Translations under genes and position numbers: made by a program
Part shown: positions 50,021 through 59,195 of the stretch, piece by piece
Numbering within the stretch: the stretch's first letter is position 1
Layout: each line of letters opens with the position of its first letter
The notes under the pieces: generated by a model
Told to the model about the DNA's origin: nothing
Database searches by the model: none
The model's input: the letters and a program-made list of their open reading frames with translations, nothing else
Origin: Cupriavidus gilardii
GTDB taxonomy: Bacteria > Pseudomonadota > Gammaproteobacteria > Burkholderiales > Burkholderiaceae
Reading direction: 5' to 3'
NCBI RefSeq assembly: GCF_013314895.1
Contig: NZ_JABTYE010000019.1
Coordinates: 47,145-111,144 of the forward strand
DNA length: 64,000 nucleotides

Positions 50021-51211
50021 ATGCCCCGTTCCGAAACGCCGATGCCAGCTTCCACGACACCCGCCGAACCGTTCCTGCCCTTCGTCAGGCCCGACATCGA
50101 CGCCGACGCGATCGCCGCGGTGGGCGAGGTGCTGGCTTCGGGCTGGATCACTTCGGGCCCGAAGATGCAGGCCTTCGAGGCCGCGCTGTCGGCGCTGTTC
50201 GACGGGCGTCCGGTACGCACGTTTGCCAACGGCTCGGCGACGATGGAGATCGCGCTGCGGATCGCCGGCATCGGGCCCGGCGACGAGGTGATTACCACCG
50301 CGATCACCTGGGTTGCCACCGCCAACGTGATCGTCGCCGTCGGCGCGCGCCCGGTCTTCATCGACATCGATCCGCGCACGCGCAATCTCGATCTCGACGC
50401 GGTCGAGGCCGCGATCACGTCGCGCACCCGCGCGATCCTGCCGGTCTATCTGGCCGGCTTGCCGGTCGACATGGACCGTCTTTACGCGATCGCGCAGCGG
50501 CACGGGCTGCGCGTGATCGAGGACGCCGCGCAGGCGATCGATTCGCGCTGGCGCGGCCGGCGCATCGGCAGCTTCGGCGATCTGGTCAGCTTCAGCTTCC
50601 AGGCGAACAAGAACATCACCACGGTCGAAGGCGGCTGCCTGGTGATGAACGACGAGGACGAGGCGCTGCGCGCCGAACGCCTGCGTCTGCAGGGCGTGAT
50701 CCGCACCGGCATGGACGGCATGGATGTCGAAGTGCCGGGCGGCAAGTTCAACCTGACCGATGTCAACGCCGCGATCGGGCTGGCCCAGCTGCCGCGGCTC
50801 GATGCGATCACCGCGCGCCGCACCGCGCTGGCGGGCGCGTATATGGAGGCCGCCGCGCGGCATGGCCTGGCCGAGCTCGGCATCGAGCTGCCGGTCGCCG
50901 GCGATCCCGCGACAGCGCAGTCGAACTGGCATATGTTTCAAGTGGTACTGCCGGCCGAGCGGCTGCGCGGCGGACGGGCCGCGGTGATGCAGGCCCTGCG
51001 CGAGGCCGGCATCGGTACCGGCGTGCACTACCCCGCGCTGCATTTGTTTACGTACTACCGCTCGCTGGGCTGGCGCGAAGGCATGCTGCCTCACGCCGAG
51101 CGCATCGGGCGGGGCATTCTCACGCTGCCGCTCTTCCCGGCCATGCAAGAGGCCGATGTCGAGCGCGTCTGCGCCACGTTGAACGACACATGCAAACGTC
51201 TGCTTTCGTAA
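50021..51211 (+). CDS. arnB: UDP-L-Ara4O aminotransferase ArnB
   Basis: 396 residues, PLP-dependent DegT/DnrJ/EryC1 family. The Schiff-base Lys is in SFQANKNITTVEGG; other family motifs are GSATMEIALRIAGIGPGDEV, ITWVATANVI and IEDAAQAIDSRW. It adds the 4-amino group from glutamate to UDP-4-ketopentose. Start ATG 50021 or 50042. Its end overlaps arnC by 22 nt. Confidence 0.96.
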   Translation: MPRSETPMPASTTPAEPFLPFVRPDIDADAIAAVGEVLASGWITSGPKMQAFEAALSALFDGRPVRTFANGSATMEIALRIAGIGPGDEVITTAITWVATANVIVAVGARPVFIDIDPRTRNLDLDAVEAAITSRTRAILPVYLAGLPVDMDRLYAIAQRHGLRVIEDAAQAIDSRWRGRRIGSFGDLVSFSFQANKNITTVEGGCLVMNDEDEALRAERLRLQGVIRTGMDGMDVEVPGGKFNLTDVNAAIGLAQLPRLDAITARRTALAGAYMEAAARHGLAELGIELPVAGDPATAQSNWHMFQVVLPAERLRGGRAAVMQALREAGIGTGVHYPALHLFTYYRSLGWREGMLPHAERIGRGILTLPLFPAMQEADVERVCATLNDTCKRLLS

Positions 51212-52389
51212 CTTCCGAGCTGGTGTCCTGCGCGATGCCGCATCCGCTGCCGAGCCATCCCGCGCGCATTCGCGACGACGAGACCGCGCCGTTGCCCGGC
51301 GAGGCCTCGCCGCCGCGCGCCCGGCCGATCGAGGTGTCGGTGGTGATCCCCGTCTACAACGAAGAGGCCGGTCTGCAGGCGCTGTTCGACCGCCTGTATC
51401 CCGCGCTCGACGGCCTGGCCACCAGCTACGAGATCGTCTTCGTCAACGACGGCAGCACCGACCGCTCGGCGCAGATCCTGGCGCGGCAGTTCCGCCAGCG
51501 GCCCGAGGTCACGCGGGTGGTGATGTTCAACGGCAATTTCGGCCAGCATATGGCGATCCTGGCCGGCTTCGAGCATGCGCGCGGCCGCATGGTGATCACG
51601 CTGGATGCGGACCTGCAGAATCCGCCCGAAGAAATCCCGCGGCTGGTGGAGGCGATTCGCGCCGGCCACGACTATGTCGGCACGATCCGCCGCCAGCGCC
51701 ATGACAGCGCTTTCCGCCGTGTCGCCTCGTTCGCGATGAACCGGCTGCGCGAACGGATCACGCATATCCGGATGACCGATCAGGGCTGCATGCTGCGCGC
51801 GTACGATCGCAGCGTCGTCGATACCATCAATGCCTGCCGCGAGGTCAATACCTTCATCCCCGCACTGGCCTACACGTTCTCGTCGAATCCGGTCGAGATC
51901 GAGGTCGGCCACGAAGAGCGGCACGCGGGCGAATCGAAGTATTCGCTGTACCAACTGGTGCGCCTGAACTTCGATCTGGTCACCGGCTTTTCGATCGTGC
52001 CGCTGCAATGGTTCTCGGTGATCGGCACGATCCTGTCGCTGCTGTCCGGCGCGCTGTTCGTGGTGCTGCTGGTGCGCCGATTCCTGCTGGGATCCGAGGT
52101 GCAGGGCCTGTTCACGCTGTTCGCCTTCAACTTCTTCCTGGTCGGCATCATGCTGTTCGGCATCGGCCTGCTCGGCGAATACGTGGGCCGGATCTATCAG
52201 CAGGTACGCGACCGGCCGCGCTATCGGATCAAGGCGGTTCTCGATGCGTCGCAGGGCGATGGGCCGCGTGGCGAGGGTGGGCGCCGGGCGGCGCTGGACG
52301 GACTCGACGAATACGACGAGTTCGGCGACGGCAGCCAGCGCGATGCTCGTGATTCCCGCCACGACCGGAAACCGCCATGCGCGCCGTAG
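51190..52389 (+). CDS. arnC: Undecaprenyl-phosphate L-Ara4FN transferase ArnC
   Basis: 399 residues: a GT2 domain (VSVVIPVYNEEAGL, VNDGSTDRS, ITLDADLQNPPEEIPRL) and two C-terminal membrane helices around residues 270-340, as in E. coli ArnC (322). An N-terminal extension of about 45 residues and an acidic/basic C-terminal tail of about 40 residues are extra. It transfers formylated Ara4N from UDP to undecaprenyl phosphate. Overlaps arnB and the next gene by 22 and 13 nt. Confidence 0.95.
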   Translation: MQTSAFVTSELVSCAMPHPLPSHPARIRDDETAPLPGEASPPRARPIEVSVVIPVYNEEAGLQALFDRLYPALDGLATSYEIVFVNDGSTDRSAQILARQFRQRPEVTRVVMFNGNFGQHMAILAGFEHARGRMVITLDADLQNPPEEIPRLVEAIRAGHDYVGTIRRQRHDSAFRRVASFAMNRLRERITHIRMTDQGCMLRAYDRSVVDTINACREVNTFIPALAYTFSSNPVEIEVGHEERHAGESKYSLYQLVRLNFDLVTGFSIVPLQWFSVIGTILSLLSGALFVVLLVRRFLLGSEVQGLFTLFAFNFFLVGIMLFGIGLLGEYVGRIYQQVRDRPRYRIKAVLDASQGDGPRGEGGRRAALDGLDEYDEFGDGSQRDARDSRHDRKPPCAP

Positions 52390-53309
52390 TCTTCGCCTAC
52401 CACAACGTCGGCGACCGCTGCCTGCGCGTGCTGCACGCGCGCGGCGTCGAGGTGGCGCTGGTGGTCACGCATCGCGATCGCCCGGACGAAACGATCTGGT
52501 TCCGCCGCGTGGCCGACACCGCCGCGGAACTCGGCCTGCCGGTGATCCATGGGGAAGACCCGAACGATCCGGCGCTGGCCGAAGCCGTCAGGGCCGCGCG
52601 TCCCGACATGATTTTCTCGTTCTACTACCGCTCGCTGATTCCGCCGGCCGTGCTGGCGCTGGCCCCGCGCGGCGCGTTCAATATGCATGGCTCGCTGCTG
52701 CCGAAGTACCGCGGCCGCGTGCCGGTCAACTGGGCCGTGCTGCATGGCGAGACCGAGACCGGTGCGACCCTGCACGCGATGGAGGCCAGGCCCGACGCCG
52801 GCGATATCGTCGCGCAGACCGCGGTGCCGATCCTGCCCGACGATACCGCGCAGCAGGTCTTCGACAAGGTCACCGTGGCGGCCGAGCAGACGCTGTGGCA
52901 GGTATTGCCGGCAATGCTGGCCGGCAATACGCCGCGCCGTCCCAATGTGCTCGCCGAAGGGAGCTACTTCTCGGGGCGCCGTCCCGAGGACGGCCGCATC
53001 GACTGGCAGCAGCCGGCCGCGGCGGTCTATAACCTGATCCGCGCGGTCGCGCCGCCCTATCCCGGCGCCTTCACCGAACTGAAGGGCCGCCGCCTGGTGG
53101 TCGAACGCGCGCGCCGCCCCTTGCCGGCCGACATGCCGCCCACGCAGGTGCTGACCGGCCTCACCCCCGGCCTGCACGTGGTCGACGGCCGCATCGTCGG
53201 CCTGTGCGGCGACGGCGGTCTGGTGCTGATCCTCGCGCTGTCCGAAGGCAACGCGCCGCTCGCGCCCGCTGCCCTCGCCGCGCTGCTGCAGTCCTCCCCT
53301 CAAGCCTGA
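52377..53309 (+). CDS. UDP-L-Ara4N formyltransferase (ArnA N-terminal activity)
   Basis: 310 residues, corresponding to the first half of E. coli ArnA (660). The formyltransferase pattern is clear: AYHNVGDRCLRVL, MIFSFYYRSLIP, the catalytic Asn-His-Asp set in FNMHGSLLPKYRGRVPVNWA with Asp in RPDAGDIVAQ. It uses 10-formyl-THF to formylate UDP-L-Ara4N. The decarboxylase half is the next gene, 5 nt downstream, so ArnA is split into two genes here. Confidence 0.94.
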   Translation: MRAVVFAYHNVGDRCLRVLHARGVEVALVVTHRDRPDETIWFRRVADTAAELGLPVIHGEDPNDPALAEAVRAARPDMIFSFYYRSLIPPAVLALAPRGAFNMHGSLLPKYRGRVPVNWAVLHGETETGATLHAMEARPDAGDIVAQTAVPILPDDTAQQVFDKVTVAAEQTLWQVLPAMLAGNTPRRPNVLAEGSYFSGRRPEDGRIDWQQPAAAVYNLIRAVAPPYPGAFTELKGRRLVVERARRPLPADMPPTQVLTGLTPGLHVVDGRIVGLCGDGGLVLILALSEGNAPLAPAALAALLQSSPQA

Positions 53310-53314
53310 AGTCC

Positions 53315-54367
53315 ATGAAGAAAGTCCTGATCCTCGGCGTCAATGGTTTCATCGGCCACCACCTGACGCGACGCATCCTCGAAACCACGTCGTGGGAAGT
53401 CTATGGCATGGACATGTCGACGGCCCGCCTCGGCGAGCTGGTCAACCATCCGCGCATGCATTTCTTCGAGGGCGACATCACCATCAACAAGGAATGGATC
53501 GAGTACAACATCCGCAAGTGCGATGTGGTGCTGCCGCTGGTGGCGATCGCCACGCCGGCGACCTACGTGCGGCAGCCGCTGCGGGTGTTCGAACTGGACT
53601 TCGAGGCCAATCTGCCGATCGTCCGCGCCGCGGTCAAATACCGCAAGCACCTGGTGTTTCCGTCGACGTCCGAGGTCTACGGCATGTGCGGCGACGAAGC
53701 CTTCGACCCCGAGTCGTCGCCGCTGGTCTACGGGCCGATCAACAAGCCGCGCTGGATCTACGCCTGCTCCAAGCAGCTGATGGACCGCGTGATCCACGCC
53801 TACGGCATCGAGCAGGGCCTGAACTACACGCTGTTCCGGCCGTTCAACTGGATCGGACCGGGACTGGACTCGATCTTCGAATCGAAGGAAGGCAGCTCGC
53901 GCGTGGTCACGCAGTTCCTCGGCCATATCGTGCGTGGCGAGCCGATCCGGCTGGTTGACGGCGGCGCGCAGCAACGCGCCTTCGCCGATATCTCGGACGG
54001 CATCAGCGCGCTGATGCGGATCATCGAGAATCCCGGCGGCATCGCCAGCGGCAAGATCTTCAATATCGGCAACCCCGGCAATGTGCATTCGGTGCGCGAG
54101 CTCGCCGAGATGATGCTGCGGATGGCTGCGGACTACCCCGAGTACGCAGAAAGCGCGCGCCATAGCCGCATCCTGGAGACCTCGTCGGGCGAGTTCTATG
54201 GCAAGGGCTATCAGGACGTGCAGCACCGCGTGCCGAAGATCGACAACACGATGCAGGAGCTCGGCTGGCAGCCGACGGTCACGATGGCCGAATCGCTGCG
54301 CCGGATTTTCGAGGCCTATCGCGAGAAGGTGATCGAGGCCCGCACGCTGGTCGATTCCGGCAACTAG
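53315..54367 (+). CDS. UDP-glucuronic acid oxidative decarboxylase (ArnA C-terminal activity)
   Basis: 350 residues, extended SDR. NAD site GVNGFIGHHLTRRIL, catalytic Ser/Tyr/Lys set (PSTSEVYGM, YACSKQLMDRV), with Arg in NWIGPGLDSIFESKEGSSRVV. It oxidises and decarboxylates UDP-glucuronate to the UDP-4-ketopentose used by ArnB. The start is ATG 53315 at MKKVLILGVNG; upstream codons are shadow. The gene stands free from the formyltransferase with a 5-bp gap. Confidence 0.95.
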   Translation: MKKVLILGVNGFIGHHLTRRILETTSWEVYGMDMSTARLGELVNHPRMHFFEGDITINKEWIEYNIRKCDVVLPLVAIATPATYVRQPLRVFELDFEANLPIVRAAVKYRKHLVFPSTSEVYGMCGDEAFDPESSPLVYGPINKPRWIYACSKQLMDRVIHAYGIEQGLNYTLFRPFNWIGPGLDSIFESKEGSSRVVTQFLGHIVRGEPIRLVDGGAQQRAFADISDGISALMRIIENPGGIASGKIFNIGNPGNVHSVRELAEMMLRMAADYPEYAESARHSRILETSSGEFYGKGYQDVQHRVPKIDNTMQELGWQPTVTMAESLRRIFEAYREKVIEARTLVDSGN

Positions 54368-54387
54368 GCCGACGACGCAAGAGAGCA

Positions 54388-55278
54388 ATGGCCACGATCG
54401 CCCTGAAGGTCGACGTCGACACGCTGCGCGGCACGCGCGAAGGCGTGCCGAAGCTGATCGCGCTGCTGCGCGCGCACGACGCCCGCGCCACGTTCCTGTT
54501 CAGCCTGGGCCCCGACCATACCGGGTGGGCACTGCGGCGCGTGTTTCGGCCGGGCTTTTTGCGCAAGGTCTCCCGCACTTCGGTGGTGTCGCACTACGGC
54601 CTGCGCACGCTGATGTATGGCGTGCTGCTGCCCGGCCCCGACATCGGCCTGCGCGCCGCCGACGCGATGCGGGCGGCGCGCGACGCCGGACACGAATGCG
54701 GCATTCATACCTGGGACCACGTCTACTGGCAAGACCATGTGCGCTCGCGCGATGCCGAATGGACGCGCGCGCAGATGCGGCGTGCCTGGCAACGCTTCGA
54801 AGCGGTGTTCGGCGAGCCACCGTCGACGCACGGCGCCGCCGGCTGGCAGATGAATGCGGAAGCGTTCCGCCAACTCGACGATTGGGGCCTGCGCTATGCA
54901 TCGGATGGCCGCGGCGCCGAGCCCTATGTGCCGGTGCTCGACGGCGCGCCGTGCCGCCACGTTCAGCTGCCGACCACGTTGCCGACGCTGGACGAATTGA
55001 TCGGCGCCGACGGCATCGACGAGGGCAACGTGCACGAGGCCCTGCTGGCGCGCACCGAGGACGGCCGCCACCATGTCTTCACGCTGCATGCGGAACTGGA
55101 GGGCGGCAAGCTGGCGCCGGTGTTCGAGCGCTTGCTGCAAGGGTGGCGCCGCCAGGGCCATCGGCTCGCGCCGCTGGCGGCGCTGTACGAACAGCTCGAT
55201 CGCGCCCGCCTGCCGCATTGGCCGCTGGCCTGGGGCACGGTCCCCGGGCGCAGCGGCGAACTGATCGTGCAGCGCTGA
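54388..55278 (+). CDS. arnD: Undecaprenyl-P-L-Ara4FN deformylase ArnD
   Basis: 296 residues, NodB-type polysaccharide deacetylase fold. The start KVDVDTLRGTREGVPKL matches E. coli ArnD; metal ligands Asp in DVD and the His pair in HTWDHVYW; further AAGWQMNAE and HAELEGG. It removes the formyl group at the inner membrane before flipping. Last gene of the arn operon, 20 nt after the decarboxylase. Convergent with the metal ATPase gene. Confidence 0.95.
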   Translation: MATIALKVDVDTLRGTREGVPKLIALLRAHDARATFLFSLGPDHTGWALRRVFRPGFLRKVSRTSVVSHYGLRTLMYGVLLPGPDIGLRAADAMRAARDAGHECGIHTWDHVYWQDHVRSRDAEWTRAQMRRAWQRFEAVFGEPPSTHGAAGWQMNAEAFRQLDDWGLRYASDGRGAEPYVPVLDGAPCRHVQLPTTLPTLDELIGADGIDEGNVHEALLARTEDGRHHVFTLHAELEGGKLAPVFERLLQGWRRQGHRLAPLAALYEQLDRARLPHWPLAWGTVPGRSGELIVQR

Positions 55279-55311
55279 AGGGGCTTTCTCGAGGCCGGAG
55301 AGCGCCGTCGC

Positions 55312-57732
55312 TCAGCGCAGACGCCCCGCCAGCCGCAGCCCGTTGAACACCACCAGCAGGCTCGCCCCCATATCGGCGAACACCGCCATCCACATTGTGC
55401 CGAGGCCCGCCACGGTCAGCGCGAGGAACACCGCCTTGATGCCGAGCGCCAGCGCGATATTCTGCGTCAGCACTGCGCCGGTGCGGCGCGACAGCCGGAT
55501 AAAGGCCGGGATCTTGCGCAGGTCGTCGTCCATCAGCGCGACGTCGGCGGTCTCGATCGCGGTGTCGGTGCCGGCCACGCCCATGGCGAAACCGATGTCG
55601 GCACGCGCCAGCGCCGGCGCATCGTTGATGCCGTCGCCGACCATGCCGACGCGGCCATGCTTCGCGCCCTGGCTCGTCGCCGTCTGCGCCGTCAGCGCCG
55701 CGACGGCCTCGGCCTTGTCCTCCGGCAGCTGATTGCCGCGCGCCTCGTCGATGCCGACCTCCGCCGCGATGGCTTGCGCGGTATGCGGGTTGTCGCCCGA
55801 CAGCATCATCGTGCCGACGCCAAGTGCATGCAGTTCGGCGATGGCGTCGCGGCTGTTCTGCTTGACGGTGTCGGCGACCGAGAACAGCGCCTGCACGCCG
55901 GCATTGGCCGCGCCTGCATCGCCGCCGGCCAGCAGCACCACGGTTCGGCCCTGGCGTTCGATCGCCTCCAGCCGCGCCTCCAGCGCTTCGGAGCACAGCC
56001 CCATCTCGTGGATCAGCCGATGGTTGCCGAGCCAATACTGGTGGCCGCCGACCTTGCCCGCGACGCCGCGGCCCGGCAACGCCTCGAAGTCCTGCACCGC
56101 AAGCGGTTCGATGCCATCGCGCCGCGCCGCCGCGGCGACCGCTGCCGAGACCGGATGGTCCGAACGCGCCGCCAGGCTGGCCGCGATCGCGCGGGCCTCG
56201 TCCGGCGCGCCTGGCAGCAGCGCGTAATCGATCTGCTGCGGCCGGCCGTGCGTAATGGTGCCGGTCTTGTCCAGCGCCAGCCAGCGCAGCGACTTGCCCT
56301 GCTCCAGATAGACGCCGCCCTTGATCAGGATGCCGTGGCGCGCGGCCGCGGCCAGCGCGCTGACGATGGTCACCGGCGTGGAGATCACCAGCGCGCAGGG
56401 GCAGGCGATCACCAGCAGCACCAGCGCCTTGTAGATCCACTCGAGCCACGCACCGCCGGCCAGCAACGGCGGCAGCACGGCGACCAGCAGCGCGATGACG
56501 AAGATCGTCGGCGTGTAGATGCGGGAAAAGCGGTCGACGAAGCGCTGGGTCGGCGCGCGGCTCGCCTGCGCGGCCTCGACCGCATGGATGATGCGCGCCA
56601 GCGTCGAGTCCGAAGCCGGCGCGGTGACTTCGTATTCGAGCTCGCCGGTCTGGTTGATCGAGCCGGCGAACAGCAGGTCGCCGGCCTGCTTGTCGACCGG
56701 CACGCTTTCGCCGGTGATCGGCGCCTGGTCCAGCGCCGACTGCCCGCGCAGCACGCGGCCATCGAGTGCGACCCGCTCGCCGGGCCGCAGCCGTGCGACC
56801 GCGCCGGGCGACACGCTGCCCGCCGGCACCGCCAGCCAGGCGCCGTCGGGCTGCAGCACGGTGGCCTGCTCCGGCGCCATCGCCATCAGGCCGCGGATGG
56901 CGTGGCGGGCGCGGTCCAGCGAGGCCGCCTCGATCCGCTCGGCCAGCGCGAACAGCACCATCACCATCGCCGCCTCGGGCCAATGGCCGATCAGCAGCGC
57001 GCCGGTCACCGCGATGCTCATCAGCGCATTGATGTTCAGATTGCGGTTGCGCAGCGCGATCCAGCCCTTGCGGTAGGTGCCCAGGCCGGCCAGCGCGATC
57101 GCGGCGAGGGCGCAGGCGGCGGGCAGCCAGGGCGTCGCCACGGAGAACCACTCGGCAAGCTCGGCGGCCAGCGCCGCGACCCCGCCCAGCGCCAGCGGCC
57201 ACCACGACGTGGCCGGTGCCGGCGCGGCTTGCGCCGCCGACGGAGAGCCACCGCCGTGCGCGGCCAGCGGCTCGGCGTGCATGCCGACGCTGGCGATCGC
57301 CGCCACCAGCGGCTGCTCGGAATCCAGGGTGTGATGCACGGTGAGGATCCGCTGCATCAGATTGAACTGCAGGCCCGCCACGCCCGGCATGCCGCCCAGC
57401 TTGCCGCGCAGCAGCGCCTCCTCGGTCGGGCAGTCCATCGCCTCGATGCGAAAGCGCGCGGTGCGGGCGCCGGCCGGTGCCGCGGTTTGGACCGGCGGCG
57501 CCAGCGCGACGGCGCCGCAGGCGCTGCCGCAGCAGGAGGACGTCGACGCGGGAGAGGAAGCCGGCGCGGCATGGCCCGCGTGGCGATGATCGCTGCGGCC
57601 ATCGTCATCATGGCCATGATCGTGGCCGTGGCCGTGGTCACGATCGCGGTCGTGATCGTGATGGCGGCCGTGATCGTGGTCGCAGCAGGAGGAAGGGGCG
57701 GGAGATTGGGTTTCCGGCGAGAGGCGGGCCAT
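55312..57732 (-). CDS. Zn/Cd/Pb-exporting P1B-type ATPase
   Basis: 806 residues. A His/Asp-rich N-terminal tail (residues 17-55, many HDH repeats) and a CCGSACG cluster precede an HMA-like domain with MDCPTEEAL in place of CxxC. Then eight membrane helices with CPC (VIACPCALVIS), phosphorylation site DKTGTIT, SDHPVS and GDGINDAPALA. ZntA/CadA/PbrA group, which exports Zn2+, Cd2+ and Pb2+. The His-rich tail probably buffers metal. No MerR or ArsR regulator gene lies beside it. Confidence 0.93.
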   Translation of the reverse strand: MARLSPETQSPAPSSCCDHDHGRHHDHDRDRDHGHGHDHGHDDDGRSDHRHAGHAAPASSPASTSSCCGSACGAVALAPPVQTAAPAGARTARFRIEAMDCPTEEALLRGKLGGMPGVAGLQFNLMQRILTVHHTLDSEQPLVAAIASVGMHAEPLAAHGGGSPSAAQAAPAPATSWWPLALGGVAALAAELAEWFSVATPWLPAACALAAIALAGLGTYRKGWIALRNRNLNINALMSIAVTGALLIGHWPEAAMVMVLFALAERIEAASLDRARHAIRGLMAMAPEQATVLQPDGAWLAVPAGSVSPGAVARLRPGERVALDGRVLRGQSALDQAPITGESVPVDKQAGDLLFAGSINQTGELEYEVTAPASDSTLARIIHAVEAAQASRAPTQRFVDRFSRIYTPTIFVIALLVAVLPPLLAGGAWLEWIYKALVLLVIACPCALVISTPVTIVSALAAAARHGILIKGGVYLEQGKSLRWLALDKTGTITHGRPQQIDYALLPGAPDEARAIAASLAARSDHPVSAAVAAAARRDGIEPLAVQDFEALPGRGVAGKVGGHQYWLGNHRLIHEMGLCSEALEARLEAIERQGRTVVLLAGGDAGAANAGVQALFSVADTVKQNSRDAIAELHALGVGTMMLSGDNPHTAQAIAAEVGIDEARGNQLPEDKAEAVAALTAQTATSQGAKHGRVGMVGDGINDAPALARADIGFAMGVAGTDTAIETADVALMDDDLRKIPAFIRLSRRTGAVLTQNIALALGIKAVFLALTVAGLGTMWMAVFADMGASLLVVFNGLRLAGRLR

Positions 57733-57849
57733 CGAACGGTTCCGTGGGCTGTGGCGCTGGATGGCATTGAACAGCCTGTAGCGGCTACAGGGTCAAGCCA
57801 CCCTGCCTGTGGCGCGGTCTATTCCTGAAGTTCGTGCCCGAATGCGGCC

Positions 57850-57946
57850 CCTTCTTCCGCCCTTCTTCCGCCCTTCTTCCGCCGCTTCCGCAGCTTCCGC
57901 AGCTTCCGCAGCTTCCGCAGCTTCCGCAGCTTCCGCACCTTCCGCC
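57850..57946. repeat. Tandem CTTCCG-type microsatellite
   Basis: Three 11-bp units CCCTTCTTCCG (57850-57883 region) lead into five perfect 9-bp units CTTCCGCAG (57885-57929) and two variants to about 57947. It lies between the ATPase start and the VOC gene end. Both strands are open across it but no start or flanking family supports a gene. Confidence 0.85.
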
Positions 57947-57987
57947 CCAGCTCCAGCCGCGCCTCCCGCCGCCGGCATTGCCTCAGC

Positions 57988-58419
57988 TCAATGCGTCACG
58001 TTGACCATCCAGTTCAGCCCGAAGCGGTCCTGCAGCATGCCGAAGCCCTCGGACCAGAAGGTCTTCTGCATTGGCATCATCACGCGGCCGCCCTCGGACA
58101 GCGCGTCGAACCACTGGCGCGCCTGGTCGAGCGTCGGTGCGACGATCGACAGGCTGAAGCCCGCAAAGGCCTCGGGCGGCGCGCCCGGCATGCCGTCGGA
58201 GGCCAGGATCTCGCTCTGGCCGACCGTGACGCTGGCATGCATGATCTTGTCGTCCCAGCCGGCCGGCAGCGGCGGCTGGGGGTCGCCCGTTTCGCCTTCC
58301 TCGGCCGGCATCTCGCTGAAGCGCATCATCATGTTGACCTTGGCGCCGAGCGCCTTGCCGTAGAAGGCCAACGCCTCCTCGCAGCGTCCCCCGAAATAGA
58401 GATAAGGCTGTATCTGCAT
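57988..58419 (-). CDS. VOC-family protein (PhnB/glyoxalase-like)
   Basis: 143 residues with two beta-alpha-beta-beta-beta halves, starting MQIQPYLYFGGRCEEALAFY and ending FGMLQDRFGLNWMVNVTH, the common PhnB-like (YjdN) subfamily of the vicinal oxygen chelate fold. Reaction unknown; metal-binding residues are only partly kept in this subfamily. GGAG lies 7 nt upstream of ATG 58419. Stand-alone gene. Confidence 0.88.
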   Translation of the reverse strand: MQIQPYLYFGGRCEEALAFYGKALGAKVNMMMRFSEMPAEEGETGDPQPPLPAGWDDKIMHASVTVGQSEILASDGMPGAPPEAFAGFSLSIVAPTLDQARQWFDALSEGGRVMMPMQKTFWSEGFGMLQDRFGLNWMVNVTH

Positions 58420-58734
58420 GTCCGTCTCCTGGGTCGATCGTGTCGATGAATGGATGGCGGCACCGGTGCCGTCGCGTCGGCGCCGCGGCCCGCGGTCGTA
58501 CCGCAAGGGCGCAGACATTATGCGCCGCTGCACCGCTGCCAGCCGCTGCGAGCGGCTGCGAGCCATGGCGAGCCGCTGCCTTGCAGCTTTGTCATGTTGC
58601 CGTCAGGATCGCGTCCGCGGACCAGCGGTTACAATGCGGCCTGACCGTCAGCGTGGCAGCCGCCGCAGTGCGTGCCGCGCACCTTCGAACGGTCGTTCCC
58701 TTTCCAACCTTTTGTCCACCTTGCCGATCCGCTC

Positions 58735-59160
58735 GTGAACCGTCTGCCGCAACGCCTCCTGCTGTCTCTCGCCATGCTCGCCCTGCCGCTGCCGGCAATC
58801 GCCGGCACGGCGAAGCTGACGTGCGGCGCCGCGCAGACCACCGCGGCCACGCCGCTGATGAGCCGGCACGCGGCGCTGAAGCTGCAGGCCGAAGCGGAAC
58901 TGTTGGGACGCGACCAGGCCGGCTGCCTCGGTGCGGACAAGGAGCGGGACACGGAAGACGATGCCGCCAGCGGCCATGCCGCCGACGGCGAAGACCGCCA
59001 CACGCGGTATTCCGGCGGCGCAGCCATGTGCCCCATCGTCGCCGTGCTGCCTGGGCTGGAACTGAGCCAGTATCGCCACATGCCGCCGCGCTCGCCGCTC
59101 GGCACGCTGGCCGGGGCTTCCGCGGACATGCTGTTGCTGCAGCCTCGGGCACGCTGCTGA
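58735..59160 (+). CDS. Hypothetical secreted protein
   Basis: About 141 residues with a possible GTG start at 58735 giving a good signal peptide (LLLSLAMLALPLPAIA). The mature part has two or three Cys, polar low-complexity stretches and no domain I can name. A longer frame begins at 58672. Opposite-strand frames here are also open, so the call depends on the signal-peptide pattern. The 315-bp stretch before it (58420-58734) shows nothing else. Confidence 0.4.
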   Translation: MNRLPQRLLLSLAMLALPLPAIAGTAKLTCGAAQTTAATPLMSRHAALKLQAEAELLGRDQAGCLGADKERDTEDDAASGHAADGEDRHTRYSGGAAMCPIVAVLPGLELSQYRHMPPRSPLGTLAGASADMLLLQPRARC

Positions 59161-59195
59161 CCGGACCCGGCGGCATCGAGCCGCCGCGAGGTCGA

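Noticed and set aside
57793..57978. Short AEAAEAAEA-type frame across the microsatellite
   Set aside because: Follows directly from the 9-bp repeat; no start context, no neighbours in frame and no family.
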